A stretch of 64,000 bases of DNA from Rhodanobacter sp. MP7CTX1 (lineage in GTDB: Bacteria > Pseudomonadota > Gammaproteobacteria > Xanthomonadales > Rhodanobacteraceae). Positions 53,181-62,744 of this stretch are shown here, in pieces; within the stretch, counting starts at the first letter, position 1, and every line of letters begins with the position of its first letter. Where the stretch lies: the NCBI RefSeq assembly GCF_014205795.1, contig NZ_JACHCN010000007.1, positions 62,001 to 126,000 on the forward strand, in the 5' to 3' direction. The notes below the pieces were generated by a model. That model saw only the letters and a program-made list of their open reading frames with translations. It ran no database searches and was not told the origin of the DNA. The position numbers were made by a program, and so were the translations under genes.

Positions 53181-55244
53181 TCAGACATCAAGGACGATCT
53201 TCTCTGTCGATCCGCGCGCCGGAACGGCACAGCAAATCAGCACATTCGAGGCGTCGTGCGCTGCATCGGGCGTCAACGTATAGGTCACCTCGCCCTCAAG
53301 TAACCTGGTGCGACAGGTGCCACACGTACCACCGCGACAACTGTATTCGGGTGACAGGCCCTGAGACTCGGCCAACTCCAGCAGTGAGCCACTGTCCGGT
53401 GTCCACTGCGCGTCTTTTCCCGATTTCATAAAAACGACGGCGACATCCTTGTCGGAAGGAGGAGGATATTCGACTCGTGGCCTGCCCAGGTCCGCCGTGC
53501 GGCGCAGGCTGACGGGGCCGAACGCCTCTGCAAAGATCCGGTCGTCGGCGATACGCAGCGCGCGTAGTTGGTCGTACAAGGATTGTATGAATTCGGGTGG
53601 GCCGCAGAGATAGAAGTCGTAGTCGTCGAACGGCAGAACATGTTTCAAGACTTTGATGTCGATACGACCGGAAAAATCGTAGTCTCGGCCTGGTTGCGCG
53701 TCGCTGCCAGGATCGCTCAGCACACGGACAAGAATGGCTTTTCCGTTGGCAGCTTTGATCAGCTCGGCAAGCTCCGCGTCAAAGGGGCGTTGCTTCAGCG
53801 TGCGGGAGCCGTGAATGAAGTAGATAGGCCGAAAGTGTCGGGTCCGCATGCCTTCGTACACAATGTGTCGAAACATCGCCAACATGGGGGTAATGCCAAC
53901 ACCCGCTGAAATCAGGACGGCAGGGCGGTGTGCGGATGCATCAATCGTGAATTGACCATCCGGCGCACGAACTTCAAGAGTGTCTCCTTCTTTCAAATGG
54001 TCGTGGAGATACGACGACACCGTACCTTGCCGTCTGACGGATATCCGATACACCGCATCGGAGGGCGCAGACGAAAGCGTGTATGTCCTGATCGTGGGCG
54101 CGGCTTCTTCGTTTAGTCGCAATCGGATCGGCAAGTGCTGTCCCGCCCCGTGTGGCATCAAACCCAGGCCATCATCGGGTGTCAGGTGAAAACTTCGGAC
54201 GGTGGAGCTCTCATCAACGATCCGTTTGACTCGGAAAGTCCGCCACTCACGACTCCTGGCTACGGCCTGAAGACGTGCTGCAGCCTCCGTCCAGGATCCT
54301 GTCAGAAGTGAGTTTGGCGAGTAATCCAGGAAAGCGAAGTGCGTCTGAATCGCCGATCTCCGGCGTATCATTTTCCGAACCCTCAACGTGAATAGGCGTT
54401 CGGCGCCCTGGAAGGCAGATATCTCATCGGAATCAAAATCGATCGCGGTGTCCCCGATAAGTTGGAGAACATCGCCTCGGCTGAAGTCGACGAACAACAG
54501 CCCCGCACGGCGAGTCTCGATGAGATTGCCCAACGTGTTGAAGTGCAGGTTGCCTGCAAAGTCCGGGATGGTGAGCAAGTCATCCTCGACTCGGATAAAC
54601 CCGCTCCGTCCCCCACGATGCGACACATCCACCTGTCGTCGTGACTTCTGGTCATCCGGATCCGTATAGCTCGCGATAAAAAATGTGTCGGCGCTTGTTA
54701 TGGTGGCCGTAGCTTCTTCGTCAAGACTTTCTCTGATTTCGGGCGCAACAGGTGGCGATGCGGCGCCACCCCCGGCAACCACGTCGCGAGTCTGGATATA
54801 TTGCGGGCAGTTGCCGAACGAATGCTCGACCGCCACCGCGAAGCCATCGCCAAACACTCGTGTGACCTGGCCATTCATTCGATTGCGGCGCCGGGTTTGA
54901 AACTCCAGTCCGAGTAACCCTACCGGCGTACCGGGTGAAAGCAAGCCGCTTGCCGGATCGCCTTGGGCGGGCAGCGCACGAATTTCCAGCAGCCGTGGGT
55001 CGGGCGATACAGCGAAGCCGGGTGGCCCTTCCAGCATGGTCGCCCACGGCCAACCATCCTCATCGACGACGCCCATGAGCAAGGTGGGAAGTTGTGCATA
55101 GAAGTCACGGTGTTGGTCCGGCATAAAGTCGCGGATGACCTTTCGGCCGATGGCTTCCATGCGCTCGGCAATGCCCAGACGCTTCTGGATCTCCCGCTCT
55201 CCCCAGTTCCAGGGGGATGGCTTGCTTTGATGGTTCTGTGACAT
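53181..55244 (-). CDS. PNPOx-like flavin domain - FAD/NAD reductase - 2Fe-2S ferredoxin fusion protein
   Basis: The 687-residue protein has a pyridoxamine-phosphate-oxidase-like split-barrel region (about 50-310, including TIPDFAGNLHFNTLGNL), an FNR module with RTYTLSS and LISAGVGITPMLAMF, the YLCGPPEF segment, and a C-terminal ferredoxin with Cys 637, 642, 645 and 671. The last ~350 residues have the same order of modules as the neighbour downstream. The reaction is unknown; likely a multi-domain electron-transfer oxidoreductase. Confidence 0.88.
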   Translation of the reverse strand: MSQNHQSKPSPWNWGEREIQKRLGIAERMEAIGRKVIRDFMPDQHRDFYAQLPTLLMGVVDEDGWPWATMLEGPPGFAVSPDPRLLEIRALPAQGDPASGLLSPGTPVGLLGLEFQTRRRNRMNGQVTRVFGDGFAVAVEHSFGNCPQYIQTRDVVAGGGAASPPVAPEIRESLDEEATATITSADTFFIASYTDPDDQKSRRQVDVSHRGGRSGFIRVEDDLLTIPDFAGNLHFNTLGNLIETRRAGLLFVDFSRGDVLQLIGDTAIDFDSDEISAFQGAERLFTLRVRKMIRRRSAIQTHFAFLDYSPNSLLTGSWTEAAARLQAVARSREWRTFRVKRIVDESSTVRSFHLTPDDGLGLMPHGAGQHLPIRLRLNEEAAPTIRTYTLSSAPSDAVYRISVRRQGTVSSYLHDHLKEGDTLEVRAPDGQFTIDASAHRPAVLISAGVGITPMLAMFRHIVYEGMRTRHFRPIYFIHGSRTLKQRPFDAELAELIKAANGKAILVRVLSDPGSDAQPGRDYDFSGRIDIKVLKHVLPFDDYDFYLCGPPEFIQSLYDQLRALRIADDRIFAEAFGPVSLRRTADLGRPRVEYPPPSDKDVAVVFMKSGKDAQWTPDSGSLLELAESQGLSPEYSCRGGTCGTCRTRLLEGEVTYTLTPDAAHDASNVLICCAVPARGSTEKIVLDV

Positions 55245-55366
55245 GGAGCTTCGTTCCAGAGGCAGAGTGTTGGCTCGCGCGGCACGCTGCCAAGCTCGCA
55301 GCGATTCGCTACATCAGGATAGACCCTGGAATGGCCTCTGGCTCCTGGCACCCCAGCTTCGAAAGC

Positions 55367-57076
55367 TCAGATGTTTTCGCGGATCATTTCCACGATGTCA
55401 GCTCCGCGCCCATGAAGTACGGCTCGAGTGGTATACAAAGCCATGCCGATAACGGGTTTTAGCTCCATAAACGGCGGCTTGGTCAACTCAAGCGGATTGA
55501 CCCTCACGTTGAGCAGGGCAGGGCCGGGCTGGGAGAGCCACTCGTCGATGGCGGCATCCAGCTCAGATGCCTTGTTGACCGTTTTTCCCCACAGGCCAAT
55601 GGCCTGGGCCACGTGCCCAAAGTCGGGATTCTTCAGGCGCGTAAACGTGTCGAGCATGCCTTCTGCCATCTGTTCTATTTCGACAAAGCCAAGTTTGCTG
55701 TTGTCATAGACCACAATCTTGACGGGTATGTCTTCTTGTATGGTCGTCAGCAGCTCACCAAGCAGCATCGACAGGCCGCCGTCTCCGCAGAGCGCGATGA
55801 CTTGACGTTCGGGCGCGGCCTTTTTTATTCCAAGCGAACCCGCAAGTGCTGTCGCCATCGTGCCGTGAAGCAGGCTTCCAAAAACGCGTCGCTTTCCGTT
55901 CGTGTCGATGCAGCGGGTAGCCCAAAAAATCGGCGTACCGTCATCGCCGGTAAAAAGCGCATCGTCAGCGGCGCGCTGGCTTATGACAGAGGTGAGATAC
56001 GATCCCGGAATGGTGTCGTCATGGCCCGGGGCTAGATGCTTTTTCCAGGATGCCACGTGCTCGTGATAACGGTCGACATAGGTTTTCTGGAAGGCACCGT
56101 CACTCTTCTGTTCTAAAAAAGGAAGCAATGAGCGCAGGCTGGGCTTGATATCGCCGACGGCACCCAGCGTCACATGATGACGTCGGCCAAGGTGGGTGGG
56201 GTCGAGGTCGATCTGTACGATTTTGGCGTGGTCAGGGTAGAACTGACGCCAGGCGAAGTCGGCTCCCAGCAGGAGCAGGGTGTCGCAGTCCAGCACGGCT
56301 TTGTAGCCCGCCTCGTTTCCCAGAATACCCGTCATGCCAACGTTGTACGGGTTGTCGTGTTCAAGGAAGCTCTTCCCTCGTGACGTATGGGCGACAGGTG
56401 CTTTGAGGCGTTCGGCGACAGCAACGATTTCGTTCAGCGCATCTTCGCAACCTGATCCGGCGTAGATGGTGACTTTCTTTCCGGCATTGAGGATCTTGGC
56501 GATTTCCGCGATTTCATCGTCGTTGGGACGAATGGTCGGACGCGGAAAATGAACGCGATAAGGGAAGTCTTCGTGGACTTCACCATGCGATATGTCGACG
56601 GGAACGATCAGCACGGCAACGCCGCGCTTGGCGATGGCAGCCTGGCAGGCCATGACCGTTTTCTTGCGGGCTTGGTCCGCGGTAAGAATCATGTCGCAGA
56701 AGATCGAGCAATCTTTAAACACTGATTTGAAATCGACCTCCTGGATAAACTCAAATCCCATTTCGCTCAGCAGGATGCTGCTGGCAATCAGCACAACGGG
56801 TGAGCGATTGCGGTTGGCCTCGTACAACCCATTGATGAAATGCAGGCTGCCCGGGCCACAGCTACCGGCGCACGCGGTCAACTGGCCAGTAAAGGCCGCT
56901 TCGCAGCCAGCGGCGAAAGCACCTGCTTCTTCATGCCGAACATGCACCCACTCAATCGAGCTTTTTTCGAGATGTTCGGCGATCAGATTCAGGGTGTCGC
57001 CGACGATGCCGTAGCAGCGCTTGACACCCGCTTGTTCGAGGACTTCCACGATGATTTCAGCGACTTTCTTGCTCAT
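55367..57076 (-). CDS. PoxB-type pyruvate oxidase/dehydrogenase (second copy)
   Basis: The 569-residue ThDP enzyme has GDTLNLI, the catalytic Glu in [29 protein letters not shown] and the ThDP motif CGDGGLSMLLGE followed by YDN. It is clearly diverged from poxB at 2867-4588 and keeps a PoxB-like C-terminal tail. GGAG lies 7 bp before ATG 57076; a GTG 12 bp upstream is possible. It lies between the two flavin/iron-sulfur fusions and the mdt exporter, all minus. Confidence 0.88.
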   Translation of the reverse strand: MSKKVAEIIVEVLEQAGVKRCYGIVGDTLNLIAEHLEKSSIEWVHVRHEEAGAFAAGCEAAFTGQLTACAGSCGPGSLHFINGLYEANRNRSPVVLIASSILLSEMGFEFIQEVDFKSVFKDCSIFCDMILTADQARKKTVMACQAAIAKRGVAVLIVPVDISHGEVHEDFPYRVHFPRPTIRPNDDEIAEIAKILNAGKKVTIYAGSGCEDALNEIVAVAERLKAPVAHTSRGKSFLEHDNPYNVGMTGILGNEAGYKAVLDCDTLLLLGADFAWRQFYPDHAKIVQIDLDPTHLGRRHHVTLGAVGDIKPSLRSLLPFLEQKSDGAFQKTYVDRYHEHVASWKKHLAPGHDDTIPGSYLTSVISQRAADDALFTGDDGTPIFWATRCIDTNGKRRVFGSLLHGTMATALAGSLGIKKAAPERQVIALCGDGGLSMLLGELLTTIQEDIPVKIVVYDNSKLGFVEIEQMAEGMLDTFTRLKNPDFGHVAQAIGLWGKTVNKASELDAAIDEWLSQPGPALLNVRVNPLELTKPPFMELKPVIGMALYTTRAVLHGRGADIVEMIRENI

Positions 57077-57118
57077 GGCACACTCCACTGATTAAGTGAG
57101 TACGGCGAAAGCGAAACG

Positions 57119-58540
57119 TTATGGCGACACAGGCTGATGACCGAGTGCGAGATCAAGCGCGGCCCTGGCAATTTGGACGTCGGCATCGGCGTCCTCCTGG
57201 TCAGCCTGTGCCTGCGCGAGAACTGCCTCGTTGTTCGTGAGATCCGTGATGCTGCTGAGACCGTGTCGATACGAGTCCAATGTCGCTTGATAGGCGATAT
57301 CGGAAGCCTTCGTGTAGGTCATCGCCTGGGTGCGATTGTCGAGGCTCGTTTTGAGACGGTTGTAGGCCTGCACGACTTGCAGGGAAGAGCCGTTCCTGGC
57401 GACTGCCAGCGAATCCTCCGCGGCCGACTTTTCCGAGAGCGCGAGCGACACGTTGGTCGCTCGCGCGCCGCCGTCGGACAGGGCCCATTCGAACGAGACG
57501 AACAGCGCATTGCCGGTACGGTCGATCGACGAATAGGGGCTGCCGTCACTGCTGATTTCGCCGACGTTCTGAAACACCTGCGCAGATAGACTAATCGTGG
57601 GGCGATACGCGGCCCTCGCCGTGTCGATTTTGGCTTCCGATGCAGCCACCTTGTCCTTGGCAGCGAGAATGTCCGGTCGCGATTCGAGCGCTTCATCGAT
57701 CAACGCTTTCAGCGTTTGCAGGGGTGCTTGGGGGGCGATGTCCTCCGGGGCGGCGATTTCAAAGTGGCTCTCGGGCGGCAAACCGACCGTTGCGACCAAG
57801 CCTGCAAACGCAATGTCTGCGGCGCCGGAAACTTTGGTCAATGCCAAATGCATGGCGGCGGTCTGACGCTGGGCTTCGGCCACCTGGACCGACGTGGCGC
57901 GGCCATGATGGCTTTGATCGAGGACGGCCTGCTCGGTGAGTCCGGCGGCGTCGAGTGCCTTTTCCGCGGCTCGAATGCGGCCTTGCATCGAGACAGTCTC
58001 AAAGTAGGCGTCCGAGACATCGTAGATCAGCTTTTCCTGCGCGCCCATGACCGCCGACTGCGCGGCATCGGCGTTGTGTTGCGCCTCTTCGACGGCGCCT
58101 TTGCGTCGGCCGAAATCGGCCAGCAGCCATTTCATTTCCAGGGTGGGGAAGATCTCACGCGTCGACGAAACGAAGTAACCCTTCGGCGCGACCGTCGGCG
58201 GAATGGCCAGAGGCGTTCGCTGGATGCCGCCCAGCGCCTTGATACTGACCTGAGGTGCGTATTGGCTCCTGGCCAGCCGCGTCGCCAGGTTTGCCTGGTA
58301 GGCCTGTTCTTCGGTTTCCCGTGTTTGCGGGTTGATCGACAATGCCAGCTTCAACAATTCAGGCAACGAATAGATTCGATCTTCGATGGCGGGCGCATCT
58401 ACGGCGGTCAGTGCGGTGGATGTTTGCGCCCCCGCCCACGAAACGGGCGCGTCGTTCGCGATGGCGGGTGTGAGTTGCCCCCAAAGCGCAATGGCGACGC
58501 TGCACCCGCCAAACAGCGATTTATAGGAGGTGCGACGCAT
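57119..58540 (-). CDS. mdtP: TolC-family outer-membrane channel (MdtP position)
   Basis: The 473-residue protein has a signal peptide ending around AIAND with no lipobox, unlike the other channels in this window, and two OEP repeats. It begins inside the end of mdtO (20-bp overlap) and is last of the four-gene set ytcA-mdtN-mdtO-mdtP, the same order as in E. coli. It should be the exit duct for the aromatic compound exporter. Confidence 0.82.
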   Translation of the reverse strand: MRRTSYKSLFGGCSVAIALWGQLTPAIANDAPVSWAGAQTSTALTAVDAPAIEDRIYSLPELLKLALSINPQTRETEEQAYQANLATRLARSQYAPQVSIKALGGIQRTPLAIPPTVAPKGYFVSSTREIFPTLEMKWLLADFGRRKGAVEEAQHNADAAQSAVMGAQEKLIYDVSDAYFETVSMQGRIRAAEKALDAAGLTEQAVLDQSHHGRATSVQVAEAQRQTAAMHLALTKVSGAADIAFAGLVATVGLPPESHFEIAAPEDIAPQAPLQTLKALIDEALESRPDILAAKDKVAASEAKIDTARAAYRPTISLSAQVFQNVGEISSDGSPYSSIDRTGNALFVSFEWALSDGGARATNVSLALSEKSAAEDSLAVARNGSSLQVVQAYNRLKTSLDNRTQAMTYTKASDIAYQATLDSYRHGLSSITDLTNNEAVLAQAQADQEDADADVQIARAALDLALGHQPVSP

Positions 58541-60455
58541 GATCGATCTCTTCGTTTAGGCGTAATCGTGCTCGGCCGACAAGAGGCGTTGGATCCGGCA
58601 TGTCAAGGTCCGGCGAATCGGGCGCCGCTCCCTTGGAAAGCGCGAGCAAGCGTTGCGACGTGTGGATATCGGCGACAGCGGGGAAGGGAACCGGAGAGTG
58701 GAGGCGCTGGAGAATAAATGCCGAGTAGGCCAATCGTTCCATGGCGGCAGCCTGGAGTTCAGCTGAGTGGGCTGGTCGCTGGGTCGAGACCAGCTGCCGT
58801 TCAAATGCCGAACGCGACTTCAACAAGGCAGCTTGTTGGGTTTTGGTGTTGACCGCCAGCCGGAGGTCGGCGGCGGCGTGTGCCGTCGGCGCGACGAGGA
58901 GCTCACCGAGTTTTTCAAGCGAAGACGACCAAAGATTGCGCGCTTGCTGAAGTGCACTGACGGGCCAAAGGCTCGTGAAAAAGACACTGATCCAGACGTT
59001 GCCGATGACGATACCGACAACTCGATCCCTGAGTACCGTCAAGTCGCTTGCTGGTGCGTAACCCTGCAACACTCCAAGAAAAAACGCGAAGGCCATCTGC
59101 ATGCCGGCGTAAGCAATATTCTCGCTACTCGTGGAGACCCAGGCGAAAAGCGCTGAGACGGCGCCGACGAGCAGACAAAGTTGACCAATATCGGTGAGCG
59201 ACGGAATGACGAAGACAAGGCACAAACCGGCCAGGACGCCTCCCATCAATGCTCCCGAAATTCGCAGGGTCAGCTTATGAGCGCTCTCGCCGAAGGTGGT
59301 CAGCGAAACAAAGAAGCAGGTTGTAACGGCGGTGCGAATGCCTGGCCAAGCCAGCAGGGTGTAGGTGGCGTAGGAGGCTAGAACGGCGAGAGTCACTTTG
59401 AGCGCGTAGCGCACGTGCGCCGGATTGCGGAAAGCATCCGGCACAAAGAGTTGCCGGGGCGTGGTGGTGCCGGCATCTGGAGCGCCGGCATTGGAGTTTC
59501 CGCTGGCTTCATTGTGCAAGTCACGCAGTGCCAGACGGAGGGCCTCGCAGGCGGGTTCGGGCTCTGTTTCCATGCCGTCTTGAACTGTCGGAACGATCGC
59601 AACGTCGATGCCTCTTCGCTCGAGAAAGAGCGCTCGGCTTTGGCGAATGCTCAAGGCCAATGCATGTCTGGAGGTCGCCGCCAGCTGCGGCGTCAAGGCG
59701 CGGGCGATCTGGAGTATCTCGAGCATGAGCCCAAACAGCCGCTGGTCTTCTTGCGCGAACACCTTGAGCCTTTTTTCCCAGAGGAAGGCTTTCCCCTTTA
59801 GCTGGTTAAGCGCCACGAGCTTTTCGCGCAGCAGGGACGGATTTTGGGAGAGTGGTAGTTCGATATAGTCCGCGACGGCTTCCATCAAGGCCGCAGCTCG
59901 TTGGCGGGAAAGTGCAACTGGGCTCTCTCCGGTAAGCACATTGATCATAATGACAGTGAAGACGGGCGTTGCCACCACAAGCCAAAGCCAAAGTACGGCG
60001 TGTGTAAGCACCTCGGTGTTCGGTATGTCATCGATGAGTGTCTGCGACAGGACCAGGACGAAGCCCGAGAGAAAGGCGATAGGCCCTAGCGTGCTGGTGC
60101 GCGAAAGGTAGGAGCCTATGAACGTGCTCAGAGCCAGCAACGGAATCCGCAGCGCGGGTTCCGACGCGTCGAAGACGTAGAACAGGAGTGAAAGCGCGAT
60201 CGCTAGCGTTGCGGCAACCAACCCACCAATCGAGCTGACAAGCGTCGAAGCGGTGTCTTCCTGGCTAAGCAGAAAGATCAGATACGCCACGTAAGCAGGC
60301 AGCGGAATTTGAAATACCATGGCCACTGCCACCGCGATGGCCGTTCCTGTAACGATGCGCGCGATGGAGCGAATCCGCCGCGTATCAAGCTGGAGCTCGC
60401 GACGCAGTAGCGCGGTCAGTGCTCCCGAGGTCGTGCTGTCGCTCGCAAGGGTCAT
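58521..60455 (-). CDS. mdtO: FUSC-family aromatic exporter subunit, MdtO-like
   Basis: The 644-residue protein has two groups of membrane helices (about 25-180 and 345-510) around a soluble segment, as in MdtO/FUSC proteins. ATG 60455 overlaps the stop of mdtN (ATGA) and has AAGGTGG just upstream. An extended frame to 60743 lies inside mdtN and is not real. The pump exports aromatic acids or related compounds with MdtN and MdtP. Confidence 0.88.
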   Translation of the reverse strand: MTLASDSTTSGALTALLRRELQLDTRRIRSIARIVTGTAIAVAVAMVFQIPLPAYVAYLIFLLSQEDTASTLVSSIGGLVAATLAIALSLLFYVFDASEPALRIPLLALSTFIGSYLSRTSTLGPIAFLSGFVLVLSQTLIDDIPNTEVLTHAVLWLWLVVATPVFTVIMINVLTGESPVALSRQRAAALMEAVADYIELPLSQNPSLLREKLVALNQLKGKAFLWEKRLKVFAQEDQRLFGLMLEILQIARALTPQLAATSRHALALSIRQSRALFLERRGIDVAIVPTVQDGMETEPEPACEALRLALRDLHNEASGNSNAGAPDAGTTTPRQLFVPDAFRNPAHVRYALKVTLAVLASYATYTLLAWPGIRTAVTTCFFVSLTTFGESAHKLTLRISGALMGGVLAGLCLVFVIPSLTDIGQLCLLVGAVSALFAWVSTSSENIAYAGMQMAFAFFLGVLQGYAPASDLTVLRDRVVGIVIGNVWISVFFTSLWPVSALQQARNLWSSSLEKLGELLVAPTAHAAADLRLAVNTKTQQAALLKSRSAFERQLVSTQRPAHSAELQAAAMERLAYSAFILQRLHSPVPFPAVADIHTSQRLLALSKGAAPDSPDLDMPDPTPLVGRARLRLNEEIDHASHLL

Positions 60456-61465
60456 TTCACCACCTTGACCGAAGCGGTGGCGCCGATGCGCAAGAAGCCC
60501 GCATCGTGACGATCCAGGCGCACCCATACGGGGAAGCGTTGCGCCACCACGACCCAATTGAGATTTCGATCGACCATGGGCAATCCAGGGCCCGACTGTC
60601 CCTCTGGCTGAACACCGGATCCAAGGCTTTCCACCACGCCTTGCAGCGGATGCTCGTCGTGACCCATCACCCAGACGGTGGCGCGATCGCCTGGCTGGAG
60701 ATGCCGCAGATCCGTTTCCCGGAAATTGGCGATGGCGTACCAATGAGTGTTGTCGATCAGCGTAAAGAGCGGGTGGCCCTCCACAGCGAATGAGCCGATC
60801 GACAGATTGAAGCCAGCGATACGTCCATCGACCGGCGCCCGAATCACCGTCTCGCGAACGTCACGCGCGGCCAGGGATTGGACCGCTTGCGCGCCGAGCA
60901 GCTGCGCCTTGAGACTGTCCACGTCGCCGATGGCTTCCTTGGCTTGCGAGGCTTGTTGAACGGCGGCCGCCAACTGTGCATTGGCCGTCCGCTCGTTCGT
61001 GCGCGCTTCGTCCATTTGCTGGGCCGTCACAAAATTCTTTGCGAGCAGAGGCGCCATGCGTTCGACCGTGTTGTGCGCCAGCGCAAGTTGTTGGCGTGCG
61101 CGATCGACTTCGCGAGCCGCCGCCTGCGCGCCCGAGCCCTGCGCGGTCACTTGACGGCCGGTCAGGTCGATCTCGGCCTGTAACGCAGCGACCTGTGCAT
61201 TGGCCTGACGAAGCTTCAGGTCAAACGGCTCGGGATCTATGCGTAGCAGCACGTCGCCTTTGTGGACAAACTGATCGTTCTGAATGCTGGACTCGACGAC
61301 GCGTCCGCTTACCTCGGGAGTGATGCCTGCGCTGTAGGCAAAGACATAGGCATCATGAGTGCGAGGGCGCTGGTCCAGGACAATCATCGTGGTGATCAGC
61401 ATGACCATCGCGCCAACGATCGCCACGACCGCGATGATTCGACCCAGAGTGTTGTTCTCGGACAT
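60452..61465 (-). CDS. mdtN: HlyD-family adaptor, MdtN-like
   Basis: The 337-residue adaptor has one N-terminal helix (about 8-30), lipoyl half AYSAGITPEVSGRVV, a long coiled coil (about 80-195) and a C-terminal barrel with NLNWVVVAQRFPVWVRLD. Size matches E. coli MdtN (343). ATG 61465 has AAGGAG 8-10 bp upstream; an ATG at 61483 overlaps the ytcA stop but has no good site. Confidence 0.88.
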   Translation of the reverse strand: MSENNTLGRIIAVVAIVGAMVMLITTMIVLDQRPRTHDAYVFAYSAGITPEVSGRVVESSIQNDQFVHKGDVLLRIDPEPFDLKLRQANAQVAALQAEIDLTGRQVTAQGSGAQAAAREVDRARQQLALAHNTVERMAPLLAKNFVTAQQMDEARTNERTANAQLAAAVQQASQAKEAIGDVDSLKAQLLGAQAVQSLAARDVRETVIRAPVDGRIAGFNLSIGSFAVEGHPLFTLIDNTHWYAIANFRETDLRHLQPGDRATVWVMGHDEHPLQGVVESLGSGVQPEGQSGPGLPMVDRNLNWVVVAQRFPVWVRLDRHDAGFLRIGATASVKVVK

Positions 61466-61479
61466 GCGCGGTGTCTCCT

Positions 61480-61788
61480 TCATCCCAGCCATAGCAGCCA
61501 GATCGCCAGGGTCACGGCCAACCACGTACAGAGGTAGACGACCACCGGCATGGGAAGCGTCGCGTCAACGCCGGTCTTTCCGAGCACGACGCGCAGAATC
61601 ACGACACCGACCAGACCTAACAATGCGCAGATCATCCAGGTCGGAAAATAAGATCCCAAAATGTTCCGTGAGGGTGACGCGCTACATGCCGTCAATACGG
61701 CAACCGAGGTCAGGATCAGCGCGACACGCAGCGAACCTCCTGCCTGCGCGAACAAAAGCCGGAACTTCGGGCATCGACGTGAATTCAT
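61480..61788 (-). CDS. ytcA: YtcA-family small membrane lipoprotein
   Basis: The 102-residue protein has a signal sequence with lipobox LTAC, then SPSRNILGSYFPTWMICA, the YtcA signature, and two membrane helices. In E. coli ytcA is just upstream of mdtNOP; the same order is found here. Role unknown, presumed accessory to the pump. Confidence 0.85.
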   Translation of the reverse strand: MNSRRCPKFRLLFAQAGGSLRVALILTSVAVLTACSASPSRNILGSYFPTWMICALLGLVGVVILRVVLGKTGVDATLPMPVVVYLCTWLAVTLAIWLLWLG

Positions 61789-62744
61789 GACGCGTTATTT
61801 CCTGGTGTTAGCCACATGGCGCGAGGGTCATCGACAGGTTTGGCCACCCATGATTGAGCAGGCACTTTTTCGCCAACTTGCGACTTGTCCGACGTCCAAA
61901 GTCGTTTGTTGGATTGCCCAGTGGGGCCTGACAAAGCGCACGATATCCGCAGTGTTCTGGTCTGACACACGATCGGCGATAGGATGCGTCGTGAACTGCG
62001 TGGAAGCCCGCGAGGTACTGGAACTGATGCCTCCTGTCGGCACGACATGGACGAACGACATGGGCTCGTGGTCGAGGACCACCGGGTTGCCGGCCACCGC
62101 GGGAAAGACGTAGACCGGTTTCACCGCAAGCATGAAATTTGCAGAATGTGCTTGCATGTCCACGCCAGTCACGCGCGCGCAGGAGCGGGAGGGCTTTGCC
62201 GGATGGAGTGCGTCGCCGTTGCCATGGGTAGTCACCTCTGCGCCACGCGAGCTTTCCTGGGGTTTCCTTCGACCGGGGCACGGCAATATCTACGCGCAGC
62301 ATAACGAGGATGTACTGCGCTGGCTTCAGCAAAACATGGAATAAGTGACAGTAGAAATACTGATGAAACGGAGCTCCACGGCCCAATCCCGTTAGAAAAG
62401 GGTCTGCCAAGCAAGGTCGCCATCCTGTAACGGGTTCCCGCCGTTGTCATCTTGCCGATTTTTGTAGGGCCCGGGTCCGCGGAGGGCGAACGCCGCAAGT
62501 TCTTTCTTGCGAAAGGCTATTTTTGGCGTTACGGCGCCTTTGGGGGGAGTGCCTGGCCCCCAGTCCGAGGCCATGGCATGTCGGACGGGAAATGCAAAAG
62601 CGTGACCGATCCCGCGCTGAATTCATGCTACATTTCGGAGCAGGCAGCGGGGTCATTCCCGTCGTCTGCACGGAGATTTTCGAGCCACGTTCACGCCCCT
62701 TCAGCGGGCGGTATGTTTAGCCAGATTTCCCGGGAGCGCTAGCG
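61789..62744. other. Intergenic region between mdt operon and formate dehydrogenase gene
   Basis: Nearly 1 kb with no recognised gene. It should hold the promoters of the mdt operon (minus) and the formate dehydrogenase gene (plus), but no strong -35/-10 pair, FNR-like site or terminator was found by eye. A minus-strand frame is listed separately as hypothetical. A plus frame (62132-62344) ends in a protein-like run GHGNIYAQHNEDVLRWLQQ but has no start signal. Confidence 0.5.
61828..62133 (-). CDS. Hypothetical protein (possible fragment)
   Basis: From ATG 62133 the minus frame reads 101 residues. The first ~32 codons have strong GC at third positions (AVKPVYVFPAVAGNPVVLD), which is a coding-like pattern; it then weakens. 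A middle part has TQFTTHPIADRVSDQN. No family is firmly recognised (a vague likeness to phage tail proteins was not strong enough), and no ribosome site is evident. It may be a remnant. Confidence 0.3.
   Translation of the reverse strand: MLAVKPVYVFPAVAGNPVVLDHEPMSFVHVVPTGGISSSTSRASTQFTTHPIADRVSDQNTADIVRFVRPHWAIQQTTLDVGQVASWRKSACSIMGGQTCR

Noticed and set aside
58521..60743. 740-residue reading of the mdtO gene
   Set aside because: The first 96 codons lie inside mdtN in another frame; the ATGA overlap at 60455 and homology give the start.
62345..62744. A tRNA-Sec (selC) gene upstream of the selenoprotein gene
   Set aside because: No 90-base cloverleaf with a UCA anticodon and CCA-end arm could be found.
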